A program made the position numbers and the translations under genes. This document shows, in pieces, positions 22,393 through 33,196 of a DNA stretch of 64,000 nt (positions within the stretch are counted from its first letter, which is position 1; each line of letters opens with the position of its first letter). Below the pieces are notes generated by a model that was not told where the DNA came from, did not search any database, and saw nothing but the letters and a program-made list of their open reading frames with translations. The DNA is from Notospermus geniculatus (Eukaryota > Nemertea > Pilidiophora > Heteronemertea > Lineidae), in NCBI GenBank assembly GCA_002633025.1, contig NMRB01001654.1, forward strand, positions 1 through 64,000, given 5' to 3'.

Positions 22393-22542
22393 AAAGGCGG
22401 TGACAGACTGGCGCGTACGCGCCGCGGCAGGCGTTCCGCCAATCAGATTCTTCGGTACGTGCGTCGGTTCCTGTTACCGCCTCCCTGATTGGTTGCACGA
22501 TTTCCCAACGCGTTGCTTACGCGCCAGTCTGTCATCGCCTTT
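22393..22542. mobile_element. MITE-like foldback, about 27-bp inverted ends
   Basis: The left end reads aaaggcggtgacagactggc and continues gcgta. The right end mirrors it with one mismatch (gtcatcgccttt). Inside, ccaatcag and ctgattgg are also mirrored. It is 150 bp, GC-rich and non-coding. A TAA precedes the left end, but the right flank does not match clearly. Confidence 0.78.
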
Positions 22543-22835
22543 CAACACGGGCCTAGGTGCGCGTATAACGAGTCGATGTTGTTCATTTGCGAATAGAGTA
22601 TGTGTTTTTAAGGCAGCATTCTACGATGGTCATGCATTTCACTGTGAGTTTGGAACGATGCCAATCAGTCACAGGTCATGTGATCTTCTCTGAATCAGGC
22701 CCAATCACGTTCGAGAGATACGTTTTGTTCTGATTGGTGGGATTGATTGCCTTCAATTGGATGCCAATTAGCCCGGAACAGTCCAACAAATGAGATATCC
22801 CTGGCATATTTCTACACATGTTTTTCCGTATTGCA
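22543..22835. other. Gene-free stretch ending in a 3'-splice-like site
   Basis: No gene is seen. The last 25 bases are pyrimidine-rich and end tttttccgtattgcag, which resembles a 3' splice site for the candidate exon that follows. Confidence 0.4.
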
Positions 22836-22844
22836 GAATCGCAG

Positions 22845-23243
22845 ATGAAAAACATGACAGTGTACTTTTTCGTAGCATTGGTTGCTGGCATGTTTGAGTT
22901 GGTGCAGTTCAATTGGGGATTATGTTGTGATGATTGTGTTGAAGGAGTCGACTGCTGGTTCTGTGATGCATGTAATGAGAAGATGAGTTCTAATAATCCT
23001 TTCTCCAGTCATTCAACAATAATTCTTGCCGTCACTACGCTGCGAGAAACAGAACCACGACGAACATGGCCAGGACAAACTAAAAACGAACACGAACATG
23101 GCCAGGCCAAACTAAACGAACACGAACATGGCCAAGCGAAACTAACCGAATTCAAATCTTGTTGTATAAAACAGGATTGCAACTTTCGAATTGAAATGGG
23201 CAGAGTTCACAAACCAATCATCATGAGAACCAGGAATTCATGA
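22845..23243 (+). CDS. Doubtful small frame: signal-peptide-like start, Cys-rich, internal repeats
   Basis: From the ATG at 22845 the frame encodes about 132 residues. A Lys-Asn start is followed by roughly 20 hydrophobic residues (MTVYFFVALVAGMF...) that resemble a signal peptide. Next comes a cluster with the spacing CC-x2-C-x5-C-x2-C-x2-C within residues 28-45. From about residue 70 the frame runs through three copies of a DNA tandem repeat that give HEHGQAKL-type peptides, and it ends near 23243. An upstream ATG at 22818 adds nine residues but lies across the splice-like AG at 22834. No family is recognised. The length is within chance range, and the tail is clearly repeat-derived. Confidence 0.2.
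   Translation: MKNMTVYFFVALVAGMFELVQFNWGLCCDDCVEGVDCWFCDACNEKMSSNNPFSSHSTIILAVTTLRETEPRRTWPGQTKNEHEHGQAKLNEHEHGQAKLTEFKSCCIKQDCNFRIEMGRVHKPIIMRTRNS
23056..23147 (+). repeat. Tandem repeat, about 28-31 bp, three copies
   Basis: Units share cgaacatggccagg followed by caaactaa. The third unit has caagcgaaactaa. The repeat lies inside the doubtful frame above and is in phase there only for the last two units. Confidence 0.85.
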
Positions 23244-23293
23244 GACGAGCCACAGTTTGGTGGGAGGGGATGATGATTTTGAAAATACGTGAC

Positions 23294-23560
23294 NGGCTGT
23301 CGCCGATATCCCGCTGCTCCAGTGGCCTCTCTTCTGCCACCGGTGGCCCACTGGTGGCTGTCGCCGATGTGCCACCAGTCGGTGGCCCCTGATTTGCCCC
23401 TCATCTGCCACCAGTGGCCCACTGGTGGCTGCCACCAATACCCCTCTAGTCCGTTTTCCGCCAGTGGCCCGACGATGGGCCACCAAAGACCGTTGCTGGC
23501 CGCCGATGCGCTGATTTCCCGCTCTTCTGCCACCGGTGGGCCACCGATCGTTGCTATCTG
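23294..23560. repeat. GC-rich degenerate tandem repeat with internal palindromes
   Basis: The words gccaccggtggcccactggt and variants (ccagtggcccactggtggct) recur several times with spacers such as gctgtcgccgat and ctgatttgcccc. The core ccactggtgg is itself palindromic, so both strands look alike. The block begins at the single N at 23294. Translations give long W/H/G-rich frames that are repeat artefacts. Confidence 0.8.
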
Positions 23561-23713
23561 GGATCATACTCTTTAGTGTATCGATACCCAAGTTTACTTT
23601 GTACCGCTCATGACGAAGGTTCCCGGTGGTAATAGGCAATTCATGACCAAGCCTTCCTTTATGAGGCCTAGAAATGCCGAGGATGAAAAGCAAACGTACA
23701 GTGGGAGGCTTTG

Positions 23714-23873
23714 CTGCCGTTAGAGGTCGCCTGTTAGCGGTCCTTGAACGTCACAAAATTTGACGTCACAGACGTAAGAAGCCTCCACGACGTCGTGGCG
23801 TGCATTTCTTCTCTGTGACGTCAAATTCCAAGACGTTCAAGGACCGCTGACTGGTGGTGGCCTCTAACGGCAG
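23714..23873. mobile_element. MITE-like foldback, 160 bp
   Basis: Both ends read ctgccgttagagg in mirror image. Inner blocks (agcggtccttgaacgt and tttgacgtcacag) are also mirrored. The centre is the perfect palindrome ccacgacgtcgtgg. It is non-coding. The arms carry CRE-like tgacgtca words, so it could spread such sites if mobile. Confidence 0.8.
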
Positions 23874-24061
23874 TAAATCCCATTGAGTGCTCTTCTATTC
23901 TTGCACTGCGAATGAAAAATGCCTAACTGTCACTGAGTCATCAGCCCAATTAAGATCTTATTAGATTGTCTGATTTTTCATATCTGATTACATCACTGTA
24001 ACTTTCTGAAAACGAAATTTGATAGAAAGAATGGTCTTTCACTCTCTCATCATCAGTACAA

Positions 24062-24303
24062 TGGCTGGTGTTTATAAAAGTTAGCAAATGCTTTTACTTA
24101 AGATTTGCACAGCAATGGGTCATATGAATAAAGACTAGCAACTGCTTTTACTTTAGATTTGTACAGCATTGCCTAGTGCATTTGTATTGCAAAATTCAAG
24201 TAAAAGCATTTACTAGTCTTTATTCATATGACCCACTGTCCAATGTAAATGTACTACAAAACTTGAAGTAAAAGCATCTGCTAACTTTTATAAATATCAG
24301 CCA
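24062..24303. mobile_element. Nested palindrome with internal direct repeats
   Basis: The outer arms (tggctg...tttataaaagttagca) are mirrored at 24062 and 24303. Each arm holds an inner arm with 23 perfectly mirrored bases (24116-24138 against 24213-24235, starting tgggtcatatgaataaagac). Each left and right arm also contains two direct copies of a block resembling tagcaa-tgcttttacttt-agattt. The result is four related blocks, two per arm, in one foldback. It is non-coding. Confidence 0.8.
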
Positions 24304-25186
24304 ATCGGGGTCGACAATGTCGTTCTCTCTCCTCGTCCTACGCTATAAGTTGGCGGAGAGATAACTGGTGTCCTCCGGTATAGCTTCAGGTGCATCATAC
24401 AACTTATTTCGAGCGAAAGATCCAATCAGGCAACTTCAGCATTTTTGCAGAAATCGACATAAATGTCGACATATCAACGATAAATAATCATAAAAGGCGA
24501 CTTTTTGCATGAGGCACAGCGTGACAAGAGTTATCGAATATCTATGGAATGCCTTTTAAGAAATACATTGAATTTCTTTTCACCGACATATGATCGAGCA
24601 ATGTATAGATTAGAAACATTAAAGATTGATTTCTTTATGTCAGTATTTTTAATCATTACCTTTAAAGGAGAGACTTCTCCCCAGGGTTAGGTTTCACAGA
24701 TCTTGGATAGACGATGCAAGCTTCCTTCAACTTGAATGTCGCTAGCGGGTTAACTATCTCCTAGTGTCTGTTTCCGGCGATGCCAACTTTGAGTGTCATT
24801 TCAACGCCTTGCAGTGACTTCATTGACATATACACGACACATTCCGAGACTTGTACTCGAGAAGTGAAAATTAGCCCTCTCGGCTTGACGTGTAATGACA
24901 CGTGTGTCAGTGGAAGATGGTGGTTTCTGGTTGTGTCATCCATGGTCGGAGAACATGGTGGGAATGGTTTGTTTCTCTTCCAGGTTCTTATGGTGTGAAA
25001 GGCATGCAGAATGGCAAAGGATAACATCACATATTTTCACAATATTGCACAGAAGGCTCTTCTACTTCTTCAATTTCTTGTTTGCATGCCGTCATACCAC
25101 CAATAAATATTTGTTGGGGGAATTGGCTGAATAAGACCAAGTCCCCCCCCCCCAAGAGTGAGAAGTTTAGTTATTCACTCATCATT
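24304..25186. other. Gene-free stretch with a poly-C run
   Basis: No gene is recognised. A run of C of about 11-12 lies at 25143-25153, close to the scaffold join at 25248. Confidence 0.5.
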
Positions 25187-25308
25187 GCATTTACAAATTT
25201 CTCAACAAGAAAGTCAATATCACATAACGCCTTTGTAAACAAAGCCTNGCATTGACAAATTTCTCAACAAATAGAGGCAATATCACATAACGCCTTTGTA
25301 AACAAAGC
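25187..25308 (+). repeat. Direct 60-bp repeat around a single N (probable unmerged contig ends)
   Basis: The two copies, 25187-25247 and 25249-25308, both run from gcatt-acaaatttctcaac to cctttgtaaacaaagcct. They differ at a few bases and are separated only by the N at 25248. This is what an unresolved overlap between two contigs looks like, possibly from two alleles. Confidence 0.8.
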
Positions 25309-25642
25309 CTATGAAATAACAACTTTACAATTCTAAGCCATTAATTAATAAAATGGTCTTGAATGAGGAGGTAGCCTAATTTTTTCTACCATTTGATGGC
25401 GCTGCGACCGTATCCACTTTTCCACTGTGACGTTGTTCGGAACGTCAACGTCACACTGCCGTGACTTTGTGGCTTCATGCTCGCACCGCACATTGCCACG
25501 GTGATGACGTCCTGAAGACAATGAAAAGGCCTGATATGGTCGCAGCGACATCTTTTCGTGGAGGAGTGGCGACCCCCTCATTGCAGGCCAATCACAGATA
25601 ATCCTTTAAAAAGCTGCCAACAACAACGGAAACGTAAATTCT
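25309..25642. other. Gene-free stretch
   Basis: No gene is recognised. The minus-strand frame at 25581-25345 (78 codons) has no domain. Confidence 0.5.
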
Positions 25643-25858
25643 GATTGGAAAGAGAAGCCAACCACGTAATGTCATGAAAGGCCAATCACGTAACGTCATT
25701 GGAAAGAAAGGCCAATCACGTAACGTCATTAGGAACGCCAATCACGTAACGTCATTAGGAACGCCAATCACGTAACGTCATTAGGAAGGTCAATCACGTA
25801 AGGTCATTGGAAAGAAAGGCCAATCACGTAACATAATTAGAAAGAAAGGCTACACACA
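25643..25858 (+). repeat. Minisatellite of CCAAT-CRE units
   Basis: Eight units of 26-30 bp occur. Four carry the identical core gccaatcacgtaacgtcatt and the others are variants. Each core contains an NF-Y-type CCAAT box and, nine bases on, a CREB/ATF half-site (acgtca) in fixed spacing. Spacers are either aggaa- or ggaaagaaa-like. It is a tandem repeat by structure. A regulatory role is inferred from motif content only. Confidence 0.8.
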
Positions 25859-28800
25859 TAAACCTTTAGAACTGGCAGCAAAGAAAACTAAGTCGATCGC
25901 CCAGTCTCGAGTAGCAGGGGCATAGGACAGAAGTATACAAAACAAACGTTGCCATTGGCCTTGCCTGACGGTTCTAGTTCTTCAGATGCAATAACACGAT
26001 CTCTCTGAGAATGATATCTCACGTAAGATTCCCTTTTACACATCTTTCTTATCAACTTCCGTTTGACATTTTTACCATTCGAATCGATTGATGTTCATTT
26101 CTATTGCATCGGATGACGGCACTTTTCCAACGACATTTCGATTTAGAGTCAGTAAAGAAACCGACTGAAAATGGGGTATTGCTCTGCCATGAAGCGATTA
26201 GCAGGAGTATTGAGCGCCTTGTGCCTCCCCCTTCCGAGCTGACACAGTAGAAAGTAAAAGGAGACCAGAAACGGCTCTAATACATGTCCAAGGATAGACA
26301 ATCTTGGACCAACTGTCTTGGCGAAAGTGCTCCCGCATCCTGGGGCGATCTGAAGTTTAATGGCTTCATCCGGGTTCGGCCAACGCCCGGATCAAATCTG
26401 GCGTCACTGCACAGTCATTCTGCTTACGTGGGCTGCAACATTATGGCCGGCAGTTCTTGGTAGTGGACCAATAGTTTTGTTTTGACATCAAGGGTTTCGT
26501 CCGATCATCGCCTGTCAGCGACGTTTGTTACTCCCCTGAAGAATCCGATCTACATCCCATGGACACAGATATTACGAGCCTCGACTCTTGGCACTGCTTA
26601 CGCTAGTTACACACTCCAGTCAGACGCACCTTTAACTGTCTTTTTTACCAACGATACTCATTTAAAAGCACCTGCAGGAAATGATGAAGGTCGATATGAT
26701 TGATGGCGTCCATTACTGCTTGCTGCTGCTGCTGTAGTTGATGTAAGTGTGATGAGACAAGGACCTAAAGTAACGTTACTATACGTTGTTGACGATGTCT
26801 TAAGGAGATTGCTCAGGGGTGTATCGTTGATGTAATGGTAGCTAAATCTGACAGAAAAATGATAGAAATTCTCAATGAAAAGGCATGAAGGAGATTAAGC
26901 CGTTGTTCCGTAGCGAACGCGATCGAAAAGCAGCCATGATTTTTATGGCGGAGCAAGGGAGATTTCTAGAGTTGTCCATAGGAAAGAATAGAAATATCCA
27001 CTGACTAAAAGCTATCGGTCCCCTATTGTACATGTTTCATGCAGCGTTCATGTCTTTGCCCATCCGATTCCTTTGAGTTATATCGGTAGCCATCTTATCT
27101 TTTGGTACCTTATCCACTTTTGTTATGAATCGAATGCTATTTCCGGGCAAATGTCGGACTCATTTGACAAAACGTCACGTTTTTGTTGGAAGAGTACAAG
27201 GTGTTTGAGGGACTTGTCTGGAAAGAAACTTGCCGACAATTTGTTGTTGATAACTCTCTGAAGAACTGAAGACATATTTATGATTTCTGTTTGACATCTG
27301 CAACATTTATAAAGATTCCACTTGACTCTCTAAGGAAACACTCATGTGAAGAAACGCCTCTCAGAATGTACCTTAAGAAAGTTGTTCCATGTTGATGATG
27401 TTTAGACTCACCTCGTCTGTACCTAACCACCCTTCCTCGTCTGCTGTTTAATATTCCTTAAAGGTCTGTGTACACTCCTGGCAACGTTTTTGCAATGTTT
27501 ACAGTTTACAACATGTCGTGATGCTGGACAAATGTTACCCAGTGCGTAAAGGGGAAAATGTTTTCCAACTAGTCGCTAAAATGTCGCCATTAGTGAGTTT
27601 TGGCTACTATTGTTCGGCGACAGACTGAGATAATAGGAAATTGTACGTTTACCCGGGCGACTGCGAAAAACTCTATTGTATGCAGCTTTGGTTGTACAGT
27701 TGTTTATGCTGCCAAGTGTGACAGGAATCAGCGTCCTAGGAATGCCGATCCGCCAAACAATAGCCCGCTATTGTAAGGTTATATTCAAATGGTCATCTCT
27801 CTAGCCATATATTCTAATCCATCGCTGAACAATAAGACCGGACTTTGATTCCAGGGGGACTTTGATTCCTGTCACACCTGTTGAAACCGAGACAGATTTC
27901 GTGTCATTACCAAAAACAAAGCTCGTAAACACTAGGACAATGTGATAACAATCTTGGACGGAAGCAAGGAAGAAGTGTGGCCAAAAGGGGGCGTTCGGTC
28001 GTTCCCTGCTGACATTCACGTATCTTACACCAGAAAGCGGAGTTGTTTTGAGAATATTAAATAATGCAAACCTTGACAAATGTCACTAAAAAGATACATA
28101 TTGGTTTAGAAACTGTGGTCCATTGTCATTCGTTCGTGATGTTTCAACCTTCCTTAAAATATTTTTAAAATCATGCAATATTTATGTACAGTTGTTTTAA
28201 ACTTTCCAGGGATCCTTTGAATAAAATCGAATTCTTTGTCAACATCGGTGTTAATGAAGCCTTGACGTGGGAATGAGAAAATGGAAGGAAAATTATTTAA
28301 AAAAAACATTGGATATTTAACGAAATGAACGTGAATCTGTCGATCTTATCGATATCCTCCTCCGTTTGCTGCTGGCAATGTTTGAGATACAAAAATATTC
28401 TGGGACATCTTAAATTGTAAGCGTAGGTTGCTGTAAGTTGGCTCAGAAAGCGACCGAAACTTCTCGTGTGGGATGGGATGTATATAGGTGAAATCGGGCG
28501 TGAAGGAGAAAGGCGGTCTAGTATCCTGTTTGAAGGGGTCTTTAGATGTCTGTGCTTCCTCCCTTGACCGCTAGAGGGCTTTCTTCTATAATTAGCCCTA
28601 CAAATGCACATATGGTACATAGCTTTCGCAATCGTGTCATTTGGAACACACAGAGAAAGAATGTACAAAATCTTGCGTTTGAAAACACCGGTGACTTGCG
28701 AACATCTCACGAAGAATAGTAAAATGAACGCAGGTGGTAGACGGGCCATAAAGACTTCAAATCAACTGAATATCACCGATATCAACTTGAGAACCGGCCA

Positions 28801-30771
28801 TTAGAGCTGATTTTATTGCTATAGATACAAGTATAGTCTGAAAACAAAAGCATTCAAATATTTAATAGTACAATTTGACTCGTAATTCCGTAATTCAGGT
28901 CAACAGGTGTATTCAAGGTTTTCTACTTCTCTCTATGTCGTCAATACGTTGCTTGAGTTGTCGAAATTGGTCAATGATGACAAACTCTTTGGGCCTGAGC
29001 CAATCTAAAAGAAGGGTGTGTGGTCACACCATGTGTACATGTATTTTTCTTTGTAACTTCAGATACCTAAATAAAGCAACGATTCTTGTATCGTAAAGCT
29101 TTGGAGAATGTATAAATACGCTGACTCCTGACCGTCGAATCCGGGCCTTCTCTTTCGACACTTTGTACCATACCTTTCTCCATTATTTTTTGGCTTTACA
29201 AATCTTTTACGTAGGCCGGATCATCTACTCTGCTTGGCACATCAAAGAGAGAATAATATACTAGCACCAAGATGGCTAATTAATTCAGTTTTATCATGGC
29301 GTCGTGCTATTATGCGACACTTTAGTGGAGAAGAAAAAGCGAGCCTGCTGTGAGACTGAGTGGAGAGGCAATCCGTGATGTCGAAATGCTATATGTCGCC
29401 AAGGTATAATAATGCCCTCGCTAATATAAAAAGAGACATAAATCATGGAGTTGCTAGTTTTCTGAATTTCATCTGCATCAATTTGGTCTTATGTATCGTG
29501 GGTCTCTTCGACGATTTCACGAGTTGCTAACTGCTGGAAAAGAAGGAACGAAGCAAGAAAAAAGTGTCCGCGGAACAAAGGAGTCCATTATCGAATATTA
29601 ATCTCGGGTCAGTGTGTTCGTATCTTGTATATAGCCATGTTAATAGTCGTGGACAGCGAAGGCGGACAGTTTTTCCGGGGAGGGACAGTTTTTGTTTTAC
29701 ATCCGCCGACTTCTTATGACGGATCGTATACCCACATTGGTTTGTGCTGCTCAGAAATGGGCGAGTCGCTTTCGGCGCTGACGTGAAAACATGTAGTAGC
29801 ACCAGAATGGATAACTCCGGGAGGTTTACAACAAATGTACGAAGAGGAGCTCTCATGTGAACACAAAAACTTTAATCACAGGCAACTTTTTGGGTGTACA
29901 ACTTACACAGGCGGCAGGTCAAGTGCCATATCATGACAAAAAACAAGGAACAGACTCGAGCAGTATTGAGGATTACATGCGTTGACAAACCATGGATGTA
30001 TACTTCCATGGGCAAACATAACAAGTTGTCAACAGCAACTAATTCCTAATTTGATACTTTGTAGAGGGCTACATACATGTACATAATCATATGATGTAGG
30101 CCTATACAAGAGCAGATCGTAGAAGGGAGTGGGGAAAGGGTTTGGCAATAAAGCACAAAAGCCTTTTAGATTTCTTGCAATCCAAACCAATATACGGCCC
30201 ATTCCTGTCAACACATGCTATAAGGATATCGTGCACATCCCTGGCCCAGTTCTAGCCAGACGACTGTGTATTTCCTACACTGCTCAGAGCAATCTGAAAC
30301 ACTGATGATTTTTAACTTGATTCTGTGAAGACCATTTTCAGTCTTTGATTGCATATAGATTTCATTACAAGGAATTTACCTCATGAAACAGAAAATATCG
30401 AAAAGGAAATGTGGTGAAGATTCTCTCTGCCATAGAGATATCCGAAATCAATCACAAGGAAATTGACTTGTGTTTTCTTGGTAAGCCTCAGGAGGTCTCC
30501 AAGATGTATAGGTCTTTTTTGTCTTTGTGAGAAGACCATTTGTTCAGATATGAACGAATATTGCGTGGTATGATGGAGGGGAGATCTAAGATCTTATTGT
30601 ACTCATGGAAAACATGATCGGTTTTAGTGTCGTAACTTTCCCGTGTCATCGAACAAGTACAGTCCGCTGTCAGAGGGGAGCAAGTCATCTTGTACACCGA
30701 TGTTCAGTATGACATTAGGCCTAACTGTAAACCCCCAAACTGTTTTCTATATCCCTGCAAACTTTTATCAT
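25859..30771. other. Long gene-free stretch
   Basis: About 4.9 kb has no recognised gene, RNA or transposon. Frames reach 150 codons (28749-28297, minus) with no domain. A short CTG run lies at 26720-26733, and a hairpin (atccggg...cccggat) at about 26368-26392. Confidence 0.45.
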
Positions 30772-30861
30772 ATGAATTCTTCGGATTTGCTGTGCTTTAG
30801 AATTTCCCAGCCANTACCAATGAATTCTTCGGATTTGCTGTTCTTTAGAATTTCCCAGCCA
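30772..30861 (+). repeat. Direct 42-bp repeat around a single N (probable unmerged contig ends)
   Basis: The copies 30772-30813 and 30820-30861 both begin atgaattcttcggatttgct and end atttcccagcca, with one mismatch. They are separated by the N at 30814 and five bases. This is the same pattern as at 25248. Confidence 0.8.
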
Positions 30862-31250
30862 GCGTCTTTTTGGGAAAAGTGGATAAAAAGCAAAAAATGG
30901 ACGGTTAAGACATAATGTAGATGAGCTTTCCAAATGGCAACGATTCGACGTATCGACGTTTGCAGAAGAAAGCTGGTCCAAACGTACAGTACCATAATGT
31001 AACGTATCCGTTCGACCCAGGGAGATCAGCTCACTGAAATTGAAATGGCTAAATCGTTTGCCGAAACGATTATACGAAATAAGAGCCAGGGTGTAATTAC
31101 CTTGAGATGAGCAAATAATTCCAATCATTCGGCAGCATATTTTCAATTTGGGCTTGTGTACATTGCATACTGATCCAAACGTTCAATCTCGTCCCCATGG
31201 ATTACCTAGCAGGCTGAAACCGCGGATCAGTGTAATCGACAAGGGTGAAC
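30862..31250. other. Gene-free stretch
   Basis: No gene is recognised. The minus-strand frames crossing here also cross the N at 30814 and are not meaningful. Confidence 0.5.
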
Positions 31251-31410
31251 TGTCAAACTGGTGTAGTGGAAACATCTGTGATGGTCACCGCTGGGGGTTG
31301 TGGGTTCGATTCCCGGCGGACTGCACTCCCGTCCGCAGCAGCTGTGCTCCTCGCTGGTTACCGTTGATTGGGACAAGGATGGCAAAGTTTTGAATTGAGG
31401 GGGTAATAAT
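31251..31410 (+). mobile_element. tRNA-derived SINE-like segment
   Basis: An RNA polymerase III A box, tggtgtagtgg (31259-31269), and a B box, ggttcgattcc (31303-31313), both match consensus and are 33 bases apart as in a tRNA. The acceptor arms do not pair and the T stem is imperfect, so this is not an intact tRNA gene. A tRNA-unrelated body follows with no clear tail. The best reading is a SINE head or tRNA pseudogene. Confidence 0.55.
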
Positions 31411-31474
31411 TTCATTAATTGAACCCTTAAATGTAAGGGGTGAATCAGGGGGCAACCAGTCATGACTATTGATA

Positions 31475-31623
31475 TAAACCCTGTATAAATATTACCCTTG
31501 TGGACCTTGTTATTGTCACGTGCGTCCGTGACATAAACAATGGCGGCTGGAACGAGGTTGGGAAGAAAACGGACGCGCCAGTCACGTGATTGGCAATAGT
31601 AAGGATAAGTTTTGTAGGGTTTA
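31475..31623. mobile_element. Possible degenerate MITE
   Basis: The left taaaccct and right agggttta ends are mirrored, and inner blocks (cttgttattgtcacgtg against cacgtgattggcaatagtaag; gcgtccgt) are partly mirrored. The arms are diverged and contain indels. Length is about 150 bp. Confidence 0.45.
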
Positions 31624-33027
31624 CTGGGTGAGTGTCACCGATGGTGAAACATGCGTCATCCATCAATCTCTCAAAAACATCTCCTTCGTTAGAATGATCG
31701 CCAATCGTTCTGTCCGAAAACTGCACGCTATGAGACCTGATTGAAAGAGTCCACCGGCCAATCAGTCGAATATGAACCAATATGAGGGGCCATTTTGATG
31801 AGACCTTTATCATACCGTCTAATGAGGGACGCCCTATCCTATTTCATCAGGATAATCGTGTCTATAGACGCCGGGGCAAGGGGCTATTTGCGAGACTTCC
31901 TGTTCTATTATTGACCAATCAGGAGCGGTCAGCCTCTTTTCTCCCGGATAGTTATTTCTGATCGGAAGGTCGCACGAACAGAGGCTGGGTTTGCAAATTG
32001 CGGCTAATTATGACCTTAAAGCTGAACCCCTGCGAAATATTGAAATATTCGTCTCCGAATTTTGCAAATTTTCGACCCCAACCGGGGTCTTCCTCAGGCA
32101 CTTTCTGGTAGAGATCCCAGAAGTTGAGGCAGAAAGTAGACGCGGCCAGAGGCATGAGAGGGTATCTAGTCCAATATTATGAACTTCCGAGCGTTGAGCG
32201 TACGGTCTGTCGTGAATTCACTTTCCTAGAGAAAGTAGCCTAGGATCGTCTCCAAAGGTGCTCGAACCAGGGACCTTCGGCACAAAGGGCTGACATCTGA
32301 CTAACTGACTGTCTGTTTCAGAGAGAGGTTGAGCACAGATGATAATTTCAAAGTGGATATGGTTTCTTTTTTCATCGTCAGCCTTTCTCCTATATAAAAG
32401 AAAGCCATTCTAGGAAAGAGCGCTGACTGATTGTGTTGAGTGAGTTATTGAGAGATTCAAGCTCTGGTCGTTAGGGATAGTGACCGATCATGGGGGTGAT
32501 AGATGACAAGGGATAGTTGAGAGGGGGTAGTTATCTGTTAAGGGCCATATAATCATTGCTGACTCTCAGCACATTAACAACCTGGTGAGATGGGAAACAC
32601 TGGAAGTGGTCCTGGTAAGGGTAGCACAATGACAGCAATCAACAGCCAACAAATGCTAGCGAGGGCAATAAATTGTGCCAATCTTAAGCAATGACACCCC
32701 TGGTAGAGAGCACCTACCAGCCTTGTCACTCTGGCTTGTAATTTTCTCACTGTTGTATTGCGGTTTGTCTCATGTTAAACAAAGCGAAGTAGCTCCATCA
32801 AACCTGTGACGTCATTATGTTTGTGTTTCGGTGATATGTGGTCTCTTTCACAGGAATTGTTGTGTCGACTCATTTGTTGAGTAATTAGGCCACTTGGTGG
32901 TGGTTGTAGGATTATAATGTCACATACACACAAATATTGTCGCAATACAGCGGAACCTGTGGTTTTGGCTAAAAATACACCAGCCGCTGTCCGGTCATTA
33001 ACGCAATTTGGCCGATTTCGACCCCAA
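31624..33027. other. Gene-free stretch
   Basis: No gene is recognised. It holds the minus-strand hammerhead-like block listed separately. Confidence 0.45.
32063..32098 (-). ncRNA. Hammerhead-like core motif (unverified)
   Basis: Read on the minus strand this is cctgagga, then a strong hairpin (gacccc...ggggtc), then gaaaatttgc. It is nearly the same block as at 13931-13966. The stem II pairing is better here (six pairs). No partner cleavage strand was established. Confidence 0.3.
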
Positions 33028-33196
33028 ATTGGTTTCCAATCTCACCGATAGGATTAAACACCGAGATCAGCGGCGAGTGTCGTTGTTTCAAACGCGATGA
33101 TTCGTCAGTAAAAGGGAAATCAATGGTTTTTCAACCAATCAACGCGTTTTTCGGACGATCACGTGATTAATCCTACCGGTGAGATCGGGAACCAAT
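33028..33196. mobile_element. MITE-like foldback, 30-bp inverted ends
   Basis: The left end attggtttccaatctcaccg, then ataggattaa, is mirrored at the right with three mismatches. The element is 169 bp and non-coding. Flanks are not diagnostic. Confidence 0.8.

Noticed and set aside
23207-23693. Overlapping frames of 95-151 codons rich in W, H, G and P
   Set aside because: They are translations of the GC-rich tandem repeat and cross the N at 23294.
25643-25858. CRISPR-like array
   Set aside because: The spacers are short variants of one another and the units are 26-30 bp head to tail. This is a minisatellite in a eukaryotic context.
28297-28749. 150-codon minus-strand frame
   Set aside because: No domain, mixed composition, and it ends in low-complexity AT-rich sequence. 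Chance length.
31251-31330. Intact tRNA gene
   Set aside because: A and B boxes are good, but the acceptor ends do not pair and the T stem is incomplete.
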